Shown: positions 1 through 7,130 of the stretch, in pieces | Numbering within the stretch: the stretch's first letter is position 1 | How the letters are laid out: every line of letters starts with the position of its first letter | Assembly: GCA_900541495.1 (NCBI GenBank) | Contig: UQKC01000047.1 | Location: 1-18,024 of the forward strand | Source of the DNA: an uncultured Ruminococcus sp. | Lineage (GTDB): Bacteria > Bacillota > Clostridia > Oscillospirales > Ruminococcaceae | DNA: 18,024 bases | Reading direction: 5' to 3' | Made by a program: the position numbers and the translations under genes | The notes under the pieces: generated by a model | Databases searched by the model: none | What the model was told of the DNA's origin: nothing | The model's input: only the letters and a program-made list of their open reading frames with translations

Positions 1-41
1 AAATCGACTGACCTTTCTTTTTTACCCAACAATATCTTTAA

Positions 42-1394
42 TTAAGGGAAACGGGTCACGGCTTTCCCGATGCTTCACTTCTGAACGGACTTGCCGATAT
101 ACTCGGAACGAATGCCGACACTATATTATCGGGCGAGCTGTCCCCGAACGGCGAATTTGTCGGAAATTTCAAGGAAATTCGGTTTTACGTCTGCCCTCAC
201 TGCGGCAGCTTTCTGCACGGAACGGGCGAGGCTGTAGTTTCCCGCTGCGGAAAAAAGCTTTCTCCGCTGAACGCTTTGCCGCAGGAAGGTACGCACTGCA
301 TTGAGGTGAGTAAAACGGAGAGCGGATATTCCGTCACCGTCAAACACGAAATGTCGCGGGAACATTTTATTGCTTTCACTTCGTATGTATCGAACGATAC
401 TGTAATGACAGTAAAGCTTTGCCCCGAGCAGGATTCATCGGTGGTATTTCCGAAGCTTCGCGGTGGAAAATTCTATTTTTACTGCACCAAGCATGGACTT
501 TTTGAGTACGAAACGCCTGCAGAAAAGCGTAAATCAGCAGACAAGGCAAGCCTGACCGCTCTTATCTCGATTTTTGCAAGGGCGTATGTGAACAAGCATA
601 GTAAATTTGTTTCTTTTCGTGACATTTATGCTGAAAAATTATTCACCGAAGAAGAATTTCGGCAGATAGAGGACTTTATTTCCGCAGAACACAGCGATGT
701 GACCGATTATGTGAACACGAGCCTTGCCCCTACTCCGCTCGGGCGGAGCAAATTCTGCGAGAAAAGCCTTGAAACGGCTGAAAAAACGGGCACTCAGCAG
801 TATGTTATCCTCGGCTGTGGCTATGACACATTTTCACTCAGAAATACTGACCCGAATTTACAGATTTTTGAGATAGACAAGGCAGCTGTCATTGCCGACA
901 AGCTTCACCGAATAAAACGCGCCGGTCTTAAAATACCGCAAAAAGCACATTACATTTCTGCCGACCTTTCGTGCGAAAATATCGGAACAGTTCTTGATAA
1001 AAATGGCTTCGACAGACGAAAAAAGACGTTGTTCTCCTGCCTCGGACTGCTGTATTATCTGACAAACGACGAAATATCGGCACTTTTTGAAAGCATTGCG
1101 GCAGTTGCTTCAAACGGAAGTGCTGTTGTGTTCGACTTTCCCGACAGCCATTTATTTTCATCGAATATCCCGAGGGTGAAAGAGATGCTAAAAATGGCGG
1201 AAATGAGCGGCGAGCCGATGAGAACCTGCTTCGGTTACGGAGAGCTTGAAAAAATGCTCGAAGAACACGGCTTTTTGCTCTATGAATTTCTGAACCGCGA
1301 TGAAATTCAGCACCGATTTTTTGACGGCAGTGAACTGACGGCTTTCGAGAACATTAACTATGCACAGGCTGTGCTTTTCGGGAAAAAGGACTGA
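42..1394 (+). CDS. 5'-truncated HTH remnant / desulfoferrodoxin-like / LCM-family SAM methyltransferase fusion
   Basis: The frame is open from codon 42 (in-frame TAA at 39-41) to the stop at 1392-1394. Codons from about 48 read ETGHGFPDASLL, matching the end of an XRE helix-turn-helix domain that normally starts about 45 residues earlier. A desulforedoxin-like ribbon follows (CPHCG, then SRCG where CCG is usual). Next comes a superoxide-reductase-like module with all five centre-II ligands: counting from the TTG at 276, H7, H24, H30, C70 and H73. A linker leads to an LCM-type methyltransferase domain (about residues 88-372) with APTPLGR and the SAM-binding YVILGCGYDT at 176-185. No ATG, GTG or TTG lies in frame before the TTG at 276, which has no Shine-Dalgarno site, so the gene is probably truncated at its 5' end and may not be expressed. 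HTH plus desulfoferrodoxin proteins are known in clostridia; the methyltransferase fusion is the unusual part. Substrate unknown. Confidence 0.75.
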   Translation, partial: LRETGHGFPDASLLNGLADILGTNADTILSGELSPNGEFVGNFKEIRFYVCPHCGSFLHGTGEAVVSRCGKKLSPLNALPQEGTHCIEVSKTESGYSVTVKHEMSREHFIAFTSYVSNDTVMTVKLCPEQDSSVVFPKLRGGKFYFYCTKHGLFEYETPAEKRKSADKASLTALISIFARAYVNKHSKFVSFRDIYAEKLFTEEEFRQIEDFISAEHSDVTDYVNTSLAPTPLGRSKFCEKSLETAEKTGTQQYVILGCGYDTFSLRNTDPNLQIFEIDKAAVIADKLHRIKRAGLKIPQKAHYISADLSCENIGTVLDKNGFDRRKKTLFSCLGLLYYLTNDEISALFESIAAVASNGSAVVFDFPDSHLFSSNIPRVKEMLKMAEMSGEPMRTCFGYGELEKMLEEHGFLLYEFLNRDEIQHRFFDGSELTAFENINYAQAVLFGKKD

Positions 1395-1468
1395 TTTTTT
1401 CAGAAAAAAATATTCTATTCACAAAAATACAGTTGATTTCAGCAGGCAAAAACAGTATTAATAAAACG

Positions 1469-1500
1469 CCTGACAGGCTTGTATGTCTGTCAGGTTTTTT
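1469..1500 (+). terminator. intrinsic terminator of the methyltransferase-fusion gene
   Basis: An 8-bp perfect stem (CCTGACAG at 1469-1476, CTGTCAGG at 1487-1494) with a 10-nt loop is followed by six T's at 1495-1500. It lies 75 nt after the stop of the fusion gene and reads in its direction. Confidence 0.85.
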
Positions 1501-1530
1501 ACGTTCAACCGAATATCATTTAAGACAATA

Positions 1531-1573
1531 AATGTCACTTTGCCACTGTCGGACGGCAAAGTGACATTTTTTT
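1531..1573 (+). terminator. second strong T-tailed hairpin
   Basis: A 14-bp perfect stem (1531-1544 with 1555-1568) encloses a 10-nt loop, and seven T's end it at 1573. It sits only 31 nt beyond the previous terminator. With no gene between the two, it either backs up the first or marks the end of a gene that has been lost. Confidence 0.75.
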
Positions 1574-1584
1574 GTGGGGAGGAT

Positions 1585-1656
1585 ATGAAATGTAGCACAA
1601 GAATAACCGAACGACAAAAAGAGGAAGTTCGGCGAGATTCATTAACTTTATCATAG
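1585..1656 (+). other. 23-codon open frame, doubtful
   Basis: An ATG at 1585 follows GGGGAGG at only 2 nt spacing and opens a frame ending at TAG 1654-1656. The peptide is basic and charged (contains TERQKEEVRR). It resembles no protein I can name and could be the stub of a lost regulator beside the decayed gene that follows. The stretch 1657-1702 holds nothing I recognise apart from the GGGG ribosome-binding site of the next gene. Confidence 0.2.
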
Positions 1657-1702
1657 CAAATGAAATTCTGCCGATCCGAATAAAAAATTGGGGAACAAAC
1701 AA

Positions 1703-1925
1703 ATGCCCAAAACAAAATTTGAATCCGTAATTTTTACCGCAATTACAGCATGGATACGACTTCACAAATCAGTTTATCCCAAACTATCTTGTCACAATGG
1801 CACTGCCCATACAGTTATTTCTTGCAGGTCCGATCGCAAGAGCGCTGTTCAGGCTGATCTTCCGCCGCACCAAGAATACAGAAGAGGAAAATCCCAACGA
1901 TAAGCTTGCGAAAGAAATAAACTAA
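1703..1925 (+). pseudogene. DUF2798-family membrane protein gene, internal deletion and frameshift
   Basis: The start (ATG 1703, GGGG about 8 nt upstream) encodes MPKTKFESVIFTAITAW, a typical N-terminus of DUF2798 small membrane proteins. At about 1751-1755 the reading frame changes. The new frame reads YDFTNQFIPNYLVT and then ALPIQLFLAGPIARALFRL, the characteristic last membrane segment of longer family members, and ends at TAA 1923-1925. The intervening membrane segments found in intact relatives are missing, so first and last segments are joined out of frame. That indicates a deletion whose length is not a multiple of three. The function of DUF2798 proteins is not established, and this copy should make only a short nonsense-tailed peptide. 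Both halves are recalled family sequence, not database hits. Confidence 0.75.
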
Positions 1926-1976
1926 AAGCTGAACGATGTTAGGAATATCAACGTTTCCTAACATCGTTCAGCTTTT
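1924..1976. terminator. bidirectional terminator between DUF2798 remnant and hemW
   Basis: A 22-bp perfect stem (1924-1945 with 1955-1976) has a 9-nt loop. The plus strand ends in five T's and the minus strand in TTTTAG. The stem overlaps the stop codons of both convergent genes, so it can end transcription from either side. Confidence 0.85.
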
Positions 1977-3040
1977 TATGTCAACTCGCAGATTATTCCG
2001 TTTGAAACAAGACAGCCGCTCGGGGTGAGCATTATGCGCTCGCCGTTCTGTCGAAGCAGACCGTGTTTTTTTAGCTGCTCAACAATGGGAAGCTTGTCAT
2101 GCGCAAGTGCCGAAAGCGGTATTCCCTCTTGCGTTAAGCGAAGTTGGAGCATTATTTTCTCGTCCGTTTCACCGCCGTTTTTCTCGGTGACATTTTCAGT
2201 CTGCAATTCGCTTTTGATGAAATCCTCAACGGACGGAGGACAGGCTTTTCTTACGCCCTCAGTATATGAATGTGCGGACGGACCTATGCCGAAATATTCT
2301 TCACACCGCCAATATTTGAGATTATGACGGGATTCATAGCCTTTATGTGCAAAGTTGGATATCTCATATTGTGCAAAGCCGCTTTCTTCAAGCTTATGCA
2401 CGGCTTCGAGATACATATCGGCAGTTTCGTCCTCATCGGGAATAAGCTTTCGTATTATATCGCTTTTGCCGTAAGGTGTCCCCTCTTCTATTTTCAGCAT
2501 ATAAGCCGAAACGTGGTTCAGCGGAAGTGCACAAAGCTTTTCAAGCGTTTCGGAAAGAGTTTCAGGGGTCTGATATGCCGTTGCAAGCATAAGGTCGGCT
2601 GAAATGTTGCGGAAACCTGCTTTATAAGCGGAATTTATAGCTTTTACGGCGGTTTCTGCATCGTGAAGCCTGCCGAGGGCGGTCAGTTCCTTATCGGAGA
2701 GCGACTGAACACCGAAAGATATTCTGTTCACGCCTGCCGAAAGTATTTCCGAGAGGTATTTTTCGCTGACGGAATTTGGATTGCACTCCATTGTTATCTC
2801 GGCGTTCGGTGCGATATCCGAAACGGCTGAAAGCATCGTGCTTATCTGCTCCGCTGTCAGAATTGAGGGCGTTCCTCCGCCGAAATAGACAGTGTCGGCA
2901 CTGACGTTTTGTGCTTTTATATTCCTCACAACAGCCGCAGTATAATCGTCTGCAAGGCTTGTTGCAGTGACCGAATAGAAGTCACAGTAGGGGCACTTTC
3001 TTATGCAGAACGGAACATGGATATAAAGTCCTCTGTACAT
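1976..3040 (-). CDS. hemW: HemW, radical SAM heme chaperone / coproporphyrinogen-oxidase-like protein
   Basis: This 354-residue protein opens with MYRGLYIHVPF and carries the radical SAM CxxxCxxC cluster motif at C12, C16 and C19 (CIRKCPYC). YFGGGTPS, ECNPNS and ISFGVQS follow, as in HemW/HemN-type enzymes, with a C-terminal HemN-like domain. HemW binds heme and a 4Fe-4S cluster and is thought to hand heme to apoproteins; it is often mislabelled oxygen-independent coproporphyrinogen III oxidase. The start at 3040 is chosen because GGAG lies 7 nt upstream; an upstream in-frame start at 3085 would add 15 residues that run through a hairpin. It is the second gene after lepA, an order also seen in Bacillus (lepA-hemN/hemW), but hrcA does not follow here. 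A hairpin precedes its ribosome-binding site. Confidence 0.9.
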   Translation of the reverse strand: MYRGLYIHVPFCIRKCPYCDFYSVTATSLADDYTAAVVRNIKAQNVSADTVYFGGGTPSILTAEQISTMLSAVSDIAPNAEITMECNPNSVSEKYLSEILSAGVNRISFGVQSLSDKELTALGRLHDAETAVKAINSAYKAGFRNISADLMLATAYQTPETLSETLEKLCALPLNHVSAYMLKIEEGTPYGKSDIIRKLIPDEDETADMYLEAVHKLEESGFAQYEISNFAHKGYESRHNLKYWRCEEYFGIGPSAHSYTEGVRKACPPSVEDFIKSELQTENVTEKNGGETDEKIMLQLRLTQEGIPLSALAHDKLPIVEQLKKHGLLRQNGERIMLTPSGCLVSNGIICELT

Positions 3041-3051
3041 TTTATTTCTCC

Positions 3052-3082
3052 AAAACAAATAAGGGCGACCCGAGAGCCGCCC
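3052..3082 (-). terminator. terminator or attenuator between lepA and hemW
   Basis: On the minus strand GGGCGGC pairs with GTCGCCC (7 bp, one G-T pair) around the loop TCTCGG, followed by TTATTTGTTTT. The T-rich tail abuts the GGAG site of hemW. It could end lepA transcripts, lower hemW expression, or both. A weaker A/T-rich hairpin (3099-3107 with 3121-3129) sits just before it. Confidence 0.6.
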
Positions 3083-3133
3083 CAAATCATACTAATTTCT
3101 GATTTTTCTATAGGTTTGTAAAAAATCAGTATA

Positions 3134-4945
3134 TTATTCATCGTCCATTTTGAGTACAGCCATAAACGCCTCCTGCGGAACTTCGACAGTGCCGAGCTGG
3201 CGCATACGCTTTTTACCCTCTTTCTGCTTTTCAAGCAGCTTTTTCTTTCGCGTGATATCGCCGCCGTAGCACTTTGCAAGAACGTCCTTGCGCATAGCCT
3301 TGACAGTTTCTCTCGCGATGACCTTTCCGCCGACAGCCGCTTGGATAGGAATCTCAAAAAGCTGACGCGGGATATTGTCTTTAAGACGCTCTGCTATCTT
3401 TCTTGCACGTTTATACGCATTATCTGCGTGAACAATAAACGAAAGTGCATCGACGATATCACCGTTGAGCATAATATCAAGCTTGACAAGCTTCGACGGA
3501 ACATATCCGAGCATTTCATAATCGAACGAAGCATAACCCTTTGTGCGTGATTTGAGCGCATCGAAGAAGTCATAAATTATTTCATTGAGCGGAAGTTCAT
3601 AGTGAAGCTCGACACGCGTAGCATCGAGGTATTTCATATCCTTGAACACGCCGCGGCGCTCCTGACAAAGCTCCATTATGTTTCCGACATAATCGGACGG
3701 TGCGAGGATAGAAGCCTTTACCATAGGCTCTTCCGCCGACTGGATATTTGCAGGGTCGGGGTAATTCGTAGGGTTATCGATATAGACCGTTTCACCGCTG
3801 GTGAGGTTAACTTTATAGATAACCGAGGGCGCGGTCGTGATAAGATCGAGGTTATACTCACGTTCAAGGCGTTCCTGAATTATCTCCATGTGGAGAAGTC
3901 CGAGGAAGCCGCATCGGAAGCCAAAGCCGAGGGCAACGGAGGTTTCGGGCTGGAACGAAAGTGAAGCGTCATTGAGCTGGAGCTTTTCAAGTGCATCACG
4001 GAGATCGCCGTACTTTGCGCCATCGGCAGGATAGATACCGCTGAACACCATTGGGTTTACTTCACGGTAGCCCGGAAGAGCACCGTCGCAGGGGTTTTCG
4101 GCATCGGTAACGGTGTCGCCGACCTTTGTATCGCCGATAGATTTTATTGAAGCTGTGATATAGCCAACTTCGCCTGCTTTGAGCGTACCCGAATTGACAT
4201 GATCGACAGCGCCCATATAGCCTGTTTCGACAACATCGAACTCTGCGCCCGTAGCCATAAGACGAATTCTCTGACCGATCTTTACTTCGCCGTCGATGAC
4301 TCTGACGTAGATTATAACGCCCTTGTAACTGTCGTAGTAACAGTCAAAGATAAGCGCTTTGAGCGGTGCGTTTATGTCGCCTTTCGGTGCAGGAATATCC
4401 GTAACGACACGTTCGAGGACTTCCTCAACGTTCGTACCCATTTTAGCGGAAATTCTCGGAGCGTCCATTGCAGGTATGCCGATAACGTTCTCGACTTCCT
4501 CAGCAACGCGTTCGGGTTCAGCCGAGGGCAGGTCTATCTTATTGATAACGGGCATAACTTCAAGGTCGTTTTCTATTGCAAGGTAAGTATTTGCAAGGGT
4601 CTGTGCTTCGATCCCCTGCGATGCATCTACGATAAGAATAGCACCCTCGCAGGCAACGAGCGAACGGGAAACTTCATAGTTAAAGTCAACGTGACCGGGA
4701 GTATCGATGAGGTTGAAAACATACTCCTTGCCGTCTTTCGCGGTATAATTAAGGCGAACGGCGCGCGCCTTGATAGTGATTCCTCTTTCACGCTCAATAT
4801 CCATATTATCGAGGAGCTGTTCTTCCATATCACGCTTCGCAACGGAGGAAGTAAGCTCGAGGATTCGGTCGGCAAGAGTCGATTTGCCGTGATCTATATG
4901 AGCAATAATGCAAAAATTTCTGATATTATCCTGATTATATGACAC
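3134..4945 (-). CDS. lepA: LepA / elongation factor 4, ribosomal GTPase
   Basis: This 603-residue protein has the family's usual length. GTPase motifs are clear: AHIDHGKST at 15-23 (P-loop), the switch I stretch RERGITIKA, DTPGH at 81-85 and NKID at 135-138. EF-G-like domains and the LepA-specific C-terminal domain follow (NDIVDALSFIVH near residue 500, ending in EVPQEAFMAVLK). LepA acts on the ribosome, where it has been linked to back-translocation and to initiation or biogenesis. The start codon is GTG at 4943-4945, with GGAG 7 nt upstream; no better ATG exists. A consensus promoter lies immediately upstream and hemW follows 93 nt after the stop. Confidence 0.97.
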   Translation of the reverse strand: MSYNQDNIRNFCIIAHIDHGKSTLADRILELTSSVAKRDMEEQLLDNMDIERERGITIKARAVRLNYTAKDGKEYVFNLIDTPGHVDFNYEVSRSLVACEGAILIVDASQGIEAQTLANTYLAIENDLEVMPVINKIDLPSAEPERVAEEVENVIGIPAMDAPRISAKMGTNVEEVLERVVTDIPAPKGDINAPLKALIFDCYYDSYKGVIIYVRVIDGEVKIGQRIRLMATGAEFDVVETGYMGAVDHVNSGTLKAGEVGYITASIKSIGDTKVGDTVTDAENPCDGALPGYREVNPMVFSGIYPADGAKYGDLRDALEKLQLNDASLSFQPETSVALGFGFRCGFLGLLHMEIIQERLEREYNLDLITTAPSVIYKVNLTSGETVYIDNPTNYPDPANIQSAEEPMVKASILAPSDYVGNIMELCQERRGVFKDMKYLDATRVELHYELPLNEIIYDFFDALKSRTKGYASFDYEMLGYVPSKLVKLDIMLNGDIVDALSFIVHADNAYKRARKIAERLKDNIPRQLFEIPIQAAVGGKVIARETVKAMRKDVLAKCYGGDITRKKKLLEKQKEGKKRMRQLGTVEVPQEAFMAVLKMDDE

Positions 4946-4968
4946 AAAAACACTCCTTTTCTCCTCTG

Positions 4969-4997
4969 ATTATAGCATATTTTTTACCGTTTGTAAA
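4969..4997 (-). promoter_or_regulatory. sigma-A type promoter of lepA-hemW
   Basis: On the minus strand TTTACA (-35, at 4997-4992) and a perfect TATAAT (-10, at 4974-4969) are separated by exactly 17 nt. Predicted start is near 4962, giving a leader of only about 17 nt before the GTG codon of lepA. Confidence 0.85.
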
Positions 4998-4998
4998 G

Positions 4999-5034
4999 GA
5001 AAAATTCGGCTGCTCTTTATTCCGAGCAGCCGAA
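4999..5034 (-). terminator. terminator of the Na/Pi cotransporter gene
   Basis: A 9-bp G/C-rich stem (CGGCTGCTC at 5007-5015, GAGCAGCCG at 5024-5032) is extended by A-T pairs. On the minus strand it is followed by AATTTTTCC. It starts just after the transporter stop, separating that gene from the lepA promoter. Confidence 0.9.
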
Positions 5035-5038
5035 AAGG

Positions 5039-6835
5039 TCAGATCGCATATTTTGTCATAAACTCTTCTTCAAGGCGGACATAGGATTCGTCCTTTGCGG
5101 CGTGAGCATTCTGAATGAATTCGTGACGGTTGATGACGGTATTGTTCTTCTGCGAGCCGATAACATAGACCGCAATATTTGAACAATGGTCGGAAATTCT
5201 TTCAAGATTGATAAGCAGGTCGAGGAAGTTTACGCCGCTTTCGACAACGCACTTGCCCTCTTTAAGACGCTCGATATGACGTGCTTTGAGCGTTTCATTG
5301 AGATAATCGATGGTTTCTTCGAGCGGTTCTATCTTTGCGGCGAGCGAAGCATCGTTAAGCTCCACACAGCGTATTGCCATACCGATGATCTCCTCGCAGG
5401 CGCGTGAGATAACGTCAAGCTCACGGATAGCTTCGGGTGAGAAAGTTACAGAATTCTCGTGAAGCTTTTCCGCATCTTCGATAAGGTTCATCGTATAGTC
5501 GCCGATGCGCTCGAATTCGGAACTCAAATGGAGAAGCTCGGTAACGCGGCGGTTCTCAAAGTCGGTAAGTTCGCACTCGTTTATCTTGACGAGGTAAGCA
5601 TTGAGCCTGTCCTCCATACGGTCGATGTTTTCTTCGTTGTCTTTCAGCGAAGAAATGAGCTTTTCATCATAATTTCCCGTGAAAAGTCCGCGCATATTCT
5701 CAAAGTTGTAGAATGCAAGGTTGCCCATTGCAAGTGCGGTGTTTGAAGCCTGCTGAACTGCGAGCGAGGGAGAAACGAGAAGTCTGTCTTCAAGCGCAGG
5801 AGCGGTGAATTCGGACATCGCAGCGCCGCCCTCTGTCTTTTTGTCGCGAATGGTTATCATAGCGAGTTTTTCAAGAAGCTTTGTGAACGGGATAAAGCAG
5901 ATAGTTACAACAACGTTGAAGAATGTATGGAAATTCGCGATGCCGCCCATATCTATCGACTTGTCCCAGAAAGGAAGACCGACGATAGCCTGAAGCGCAT
6001 ACACAACGATAAGGAACATTATTGTACCGATGATGTTGAAATAAAGGTGAACTGCGGCTGCGCGCTTTGCGTTCTTGCCTGCACCTACCGCGGAAATGAT
6101 AGGAGTTACGCAAGTACCGATGTTCTGTCCCATGATTATCGGGAAAGCCGCCGAGAATGTCAGAACACCCGTTGTGGAAATAGTCTGAAGGATTCCGACC
6201 GATGCGGACGAGCTTTGCAGGAGTATCGTAACGACTGCACCGACTATGATTCCGAGGATAGGATTTCTGAGCGTTGCGAAAAGGTCGCGGAACGCCTGGA
6301 GCTCCGAGAGAGGACTTACGGCTTCCGTAAGAGAATTCATACCCGTAAAAAGGATACCAACGCCGATAAGTATCTCGCCTATCGTTTTTCCGATTTCCTT
6401 TTTGGACAGCATAAAAATAACAAGCCCGACCGCCGCAATGAACGGCGCAAGCGTTGTCGGTGAAAGAAGTTTCAGTACCGCACCGACATTTTCATTATTT
6501 TCAAGGTCACCGAGTCGGAGTATCTGACCCGTGATAGTCGTACCGATATTCGCGCCCATTATAACGCCGATAGCAGACGAAAGGCGCAGGATACCTGCGT
6601 TTACCAGTCCGACGACGATAACTGTCGTTGCCGCGGAGCTTTGAACTGCCGCCGTAACGAGTGCGCCGAGCATAACGCTTTTGAAAACATTGTTTGAAAG
6701 CTTTTCAAGGACCTTTTCCATTCTTCCCGAGGAAAGCTTTTCCAATCTTCCTCCAAGAATTGTCATACCGTAGATAAAGAGCGCGATACTTCCTATCGCT
6801 TTGATGAAAATGGACACGATATCAATTACAGACAT
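5039..6835 (-). CDS. Na+/phosphate cotransporter with C-terminal PhoU-like domain (NptA/YjbB family)
   Basis: The N-terminal half is a membrane domain with an internal duplication. Two QSS signatures (QSSAAT at about 65-70, QSSSAS at 207-212) and two pore motifs (GANIGTT, GQNIGTC) are diagnostic of the Na/Pi cotransporter family. A soluble tail (about 345-590) is rich in helices with PhoU-like spacing (LSSEFERIGDYTMN, LINLERISDHCSN). It probably moves phosphate with sodium across the membrane; relatives can export as well as import. An ATG at 6841 is in frame, but GGGAAGGA lies only 2 nt before it and 8 nt before the ATG at 6835, so the latter is preferred. It stands alone between a terminator and a divergent promoter region; no phosphate regulators are adjacent. 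Confidence 0.93.
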   Translation of the reverse strand: MSVIDIVSIFIKAIGSIALFIYGMTILGGRLEKLSSGRMEKVLEKLSNNVFKSVMLGALVTAAVQSSAATTVIVVGLVNAGILRLSSAIGVIMGANIGTTITGQILRLGDLENNENVGAVLKLLSPTTLAPFIAAVGLVIFMLSKKEIGKTIGEILIGVGILFTGMNSLTEAVSPLSELQAFRDLFATLRNPILGIIVGAVVTILLQSSSASVGILQTISTTGVLTFSAAFPIIMGQNIGTCVTPIISAVGAGKNAKRAAAVHLYFNIIGTIMFLIVVYALQAIVGLPFWDKSIDMGGIANFHTFFNVVVTICFIPFTKLLEKLAMITIRDKKTEGGAAMSEFTAPALEDRLLVSPSLAVQQASNTALAMGNLAFYNFENMRGLFTGNYDEKLISSLKDNEENIDRMEDRLNAYLVKINECELTDFENRRVTELLHLSSEFERIGDYTMNLIEDAEKLHENSVTFSPEAIRELDVISRACEEIIGMAIRCVELNDASLAAKIEPLEETIDYLNETLKARHIERLKEGKCVVESGVNFLDLLINLERISDHCSNIAVYVIGSQKNNTVINRHEFIQNAHAAKDESYVRLEEEFMTKYAI

Positions 6836-6896
6836 TTTCATTTTCCTTCCCAGATTTTCCTGTTAATTCTATTTTAATTCTGCCTAAACAATTTTT

Positions 6897-6905
6897 ATTA
6901 TAACA
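6897..6905 (-). promoter_or_regulatory. possible extended -10 promoter of the Na/Pi cotransporter
   Basis: On the minus strand TGTTATAAT is a perfect extended -10 element 55-60 nt before the start codon. No -35 match is found at 16-18 nt, so strength is uncertain or an activator is needed. The rest of the divergent interval 6842-7055 is A/T-rich without genes; it holds a tandem TTCCACA pair at 6965-6985. Confidence 0.45.
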
Positions 6906-7055
6906 CAAGTTTCTTTAATAGGATATAGATTTTCTGAAAAACATTAATTTCTGCTTTTTGAACATATTCCACAAGGTTTTCCACATAGATTTTTGATAAT
7001 TTTGCTGTTTTGGTGCAAAAAAATTATGTTGGAGCGCAAATTAATCAGATTTCTA

Positions 7056-7084
7056 TTGATTATTCTGCAATAATATAGTATAAT
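7056..7084 (+). promoter_or_regulatory. sigma-A type promoter of the recJ-rel-hemZ-rlmD operon
   Basis: TTGATT (7056-7061) and a perfect TATAAT (7079-7084) are 17 nt apart. Predicted start near 7091 gives a leader of about 40 nt containing AAAGGGATAAG before the recJ ATG. Confidence 0.85.
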
Positions 7085-7130
7085 TAAAAATAAATATTTT
7101 CAGATTTAAAATTATAAAGGGATAAGATAT

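Noticed and set aside
1..60. Left edge as the end of an insertion sequence
   Set aside because: No terminal inverted repeat, target duplication or transposase is visible in the few bases available; the breakpoint is reported but its cause is not assigned.
3099..3129. CTGATTTTT/AAAAATCAG hairpin after lepA as a separate terminator
   Set aside because: The stem is nearly all A-T and no T-run follows on the minus strand; the G/C-rich hairpin at 3052-3082 is the better candidate.
4199..4942. A 247-codon open frame on the plus strand opposite lepA
   Set aside because: It lies wholly antisense to the well-conserved lepA, lacks a ribosome-binding site and encodes no recognisable domain; it is a by-product of the lepA codon pattern.
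5927..6463. A 178-codon open frame on the plus strand opposite the Na/Pi cotransporter gene
   Set aside because: The product is an implausible, highly charged, cysteine-rich sequence mirrored from membrane-segment codons.
6961..6990. DnaA-box-like pair as a replication origin
   Set aside because: Only two imperfect boxes, with no dnaA, dnaN or other origin-associated genes nearby; at most a regulatory site.
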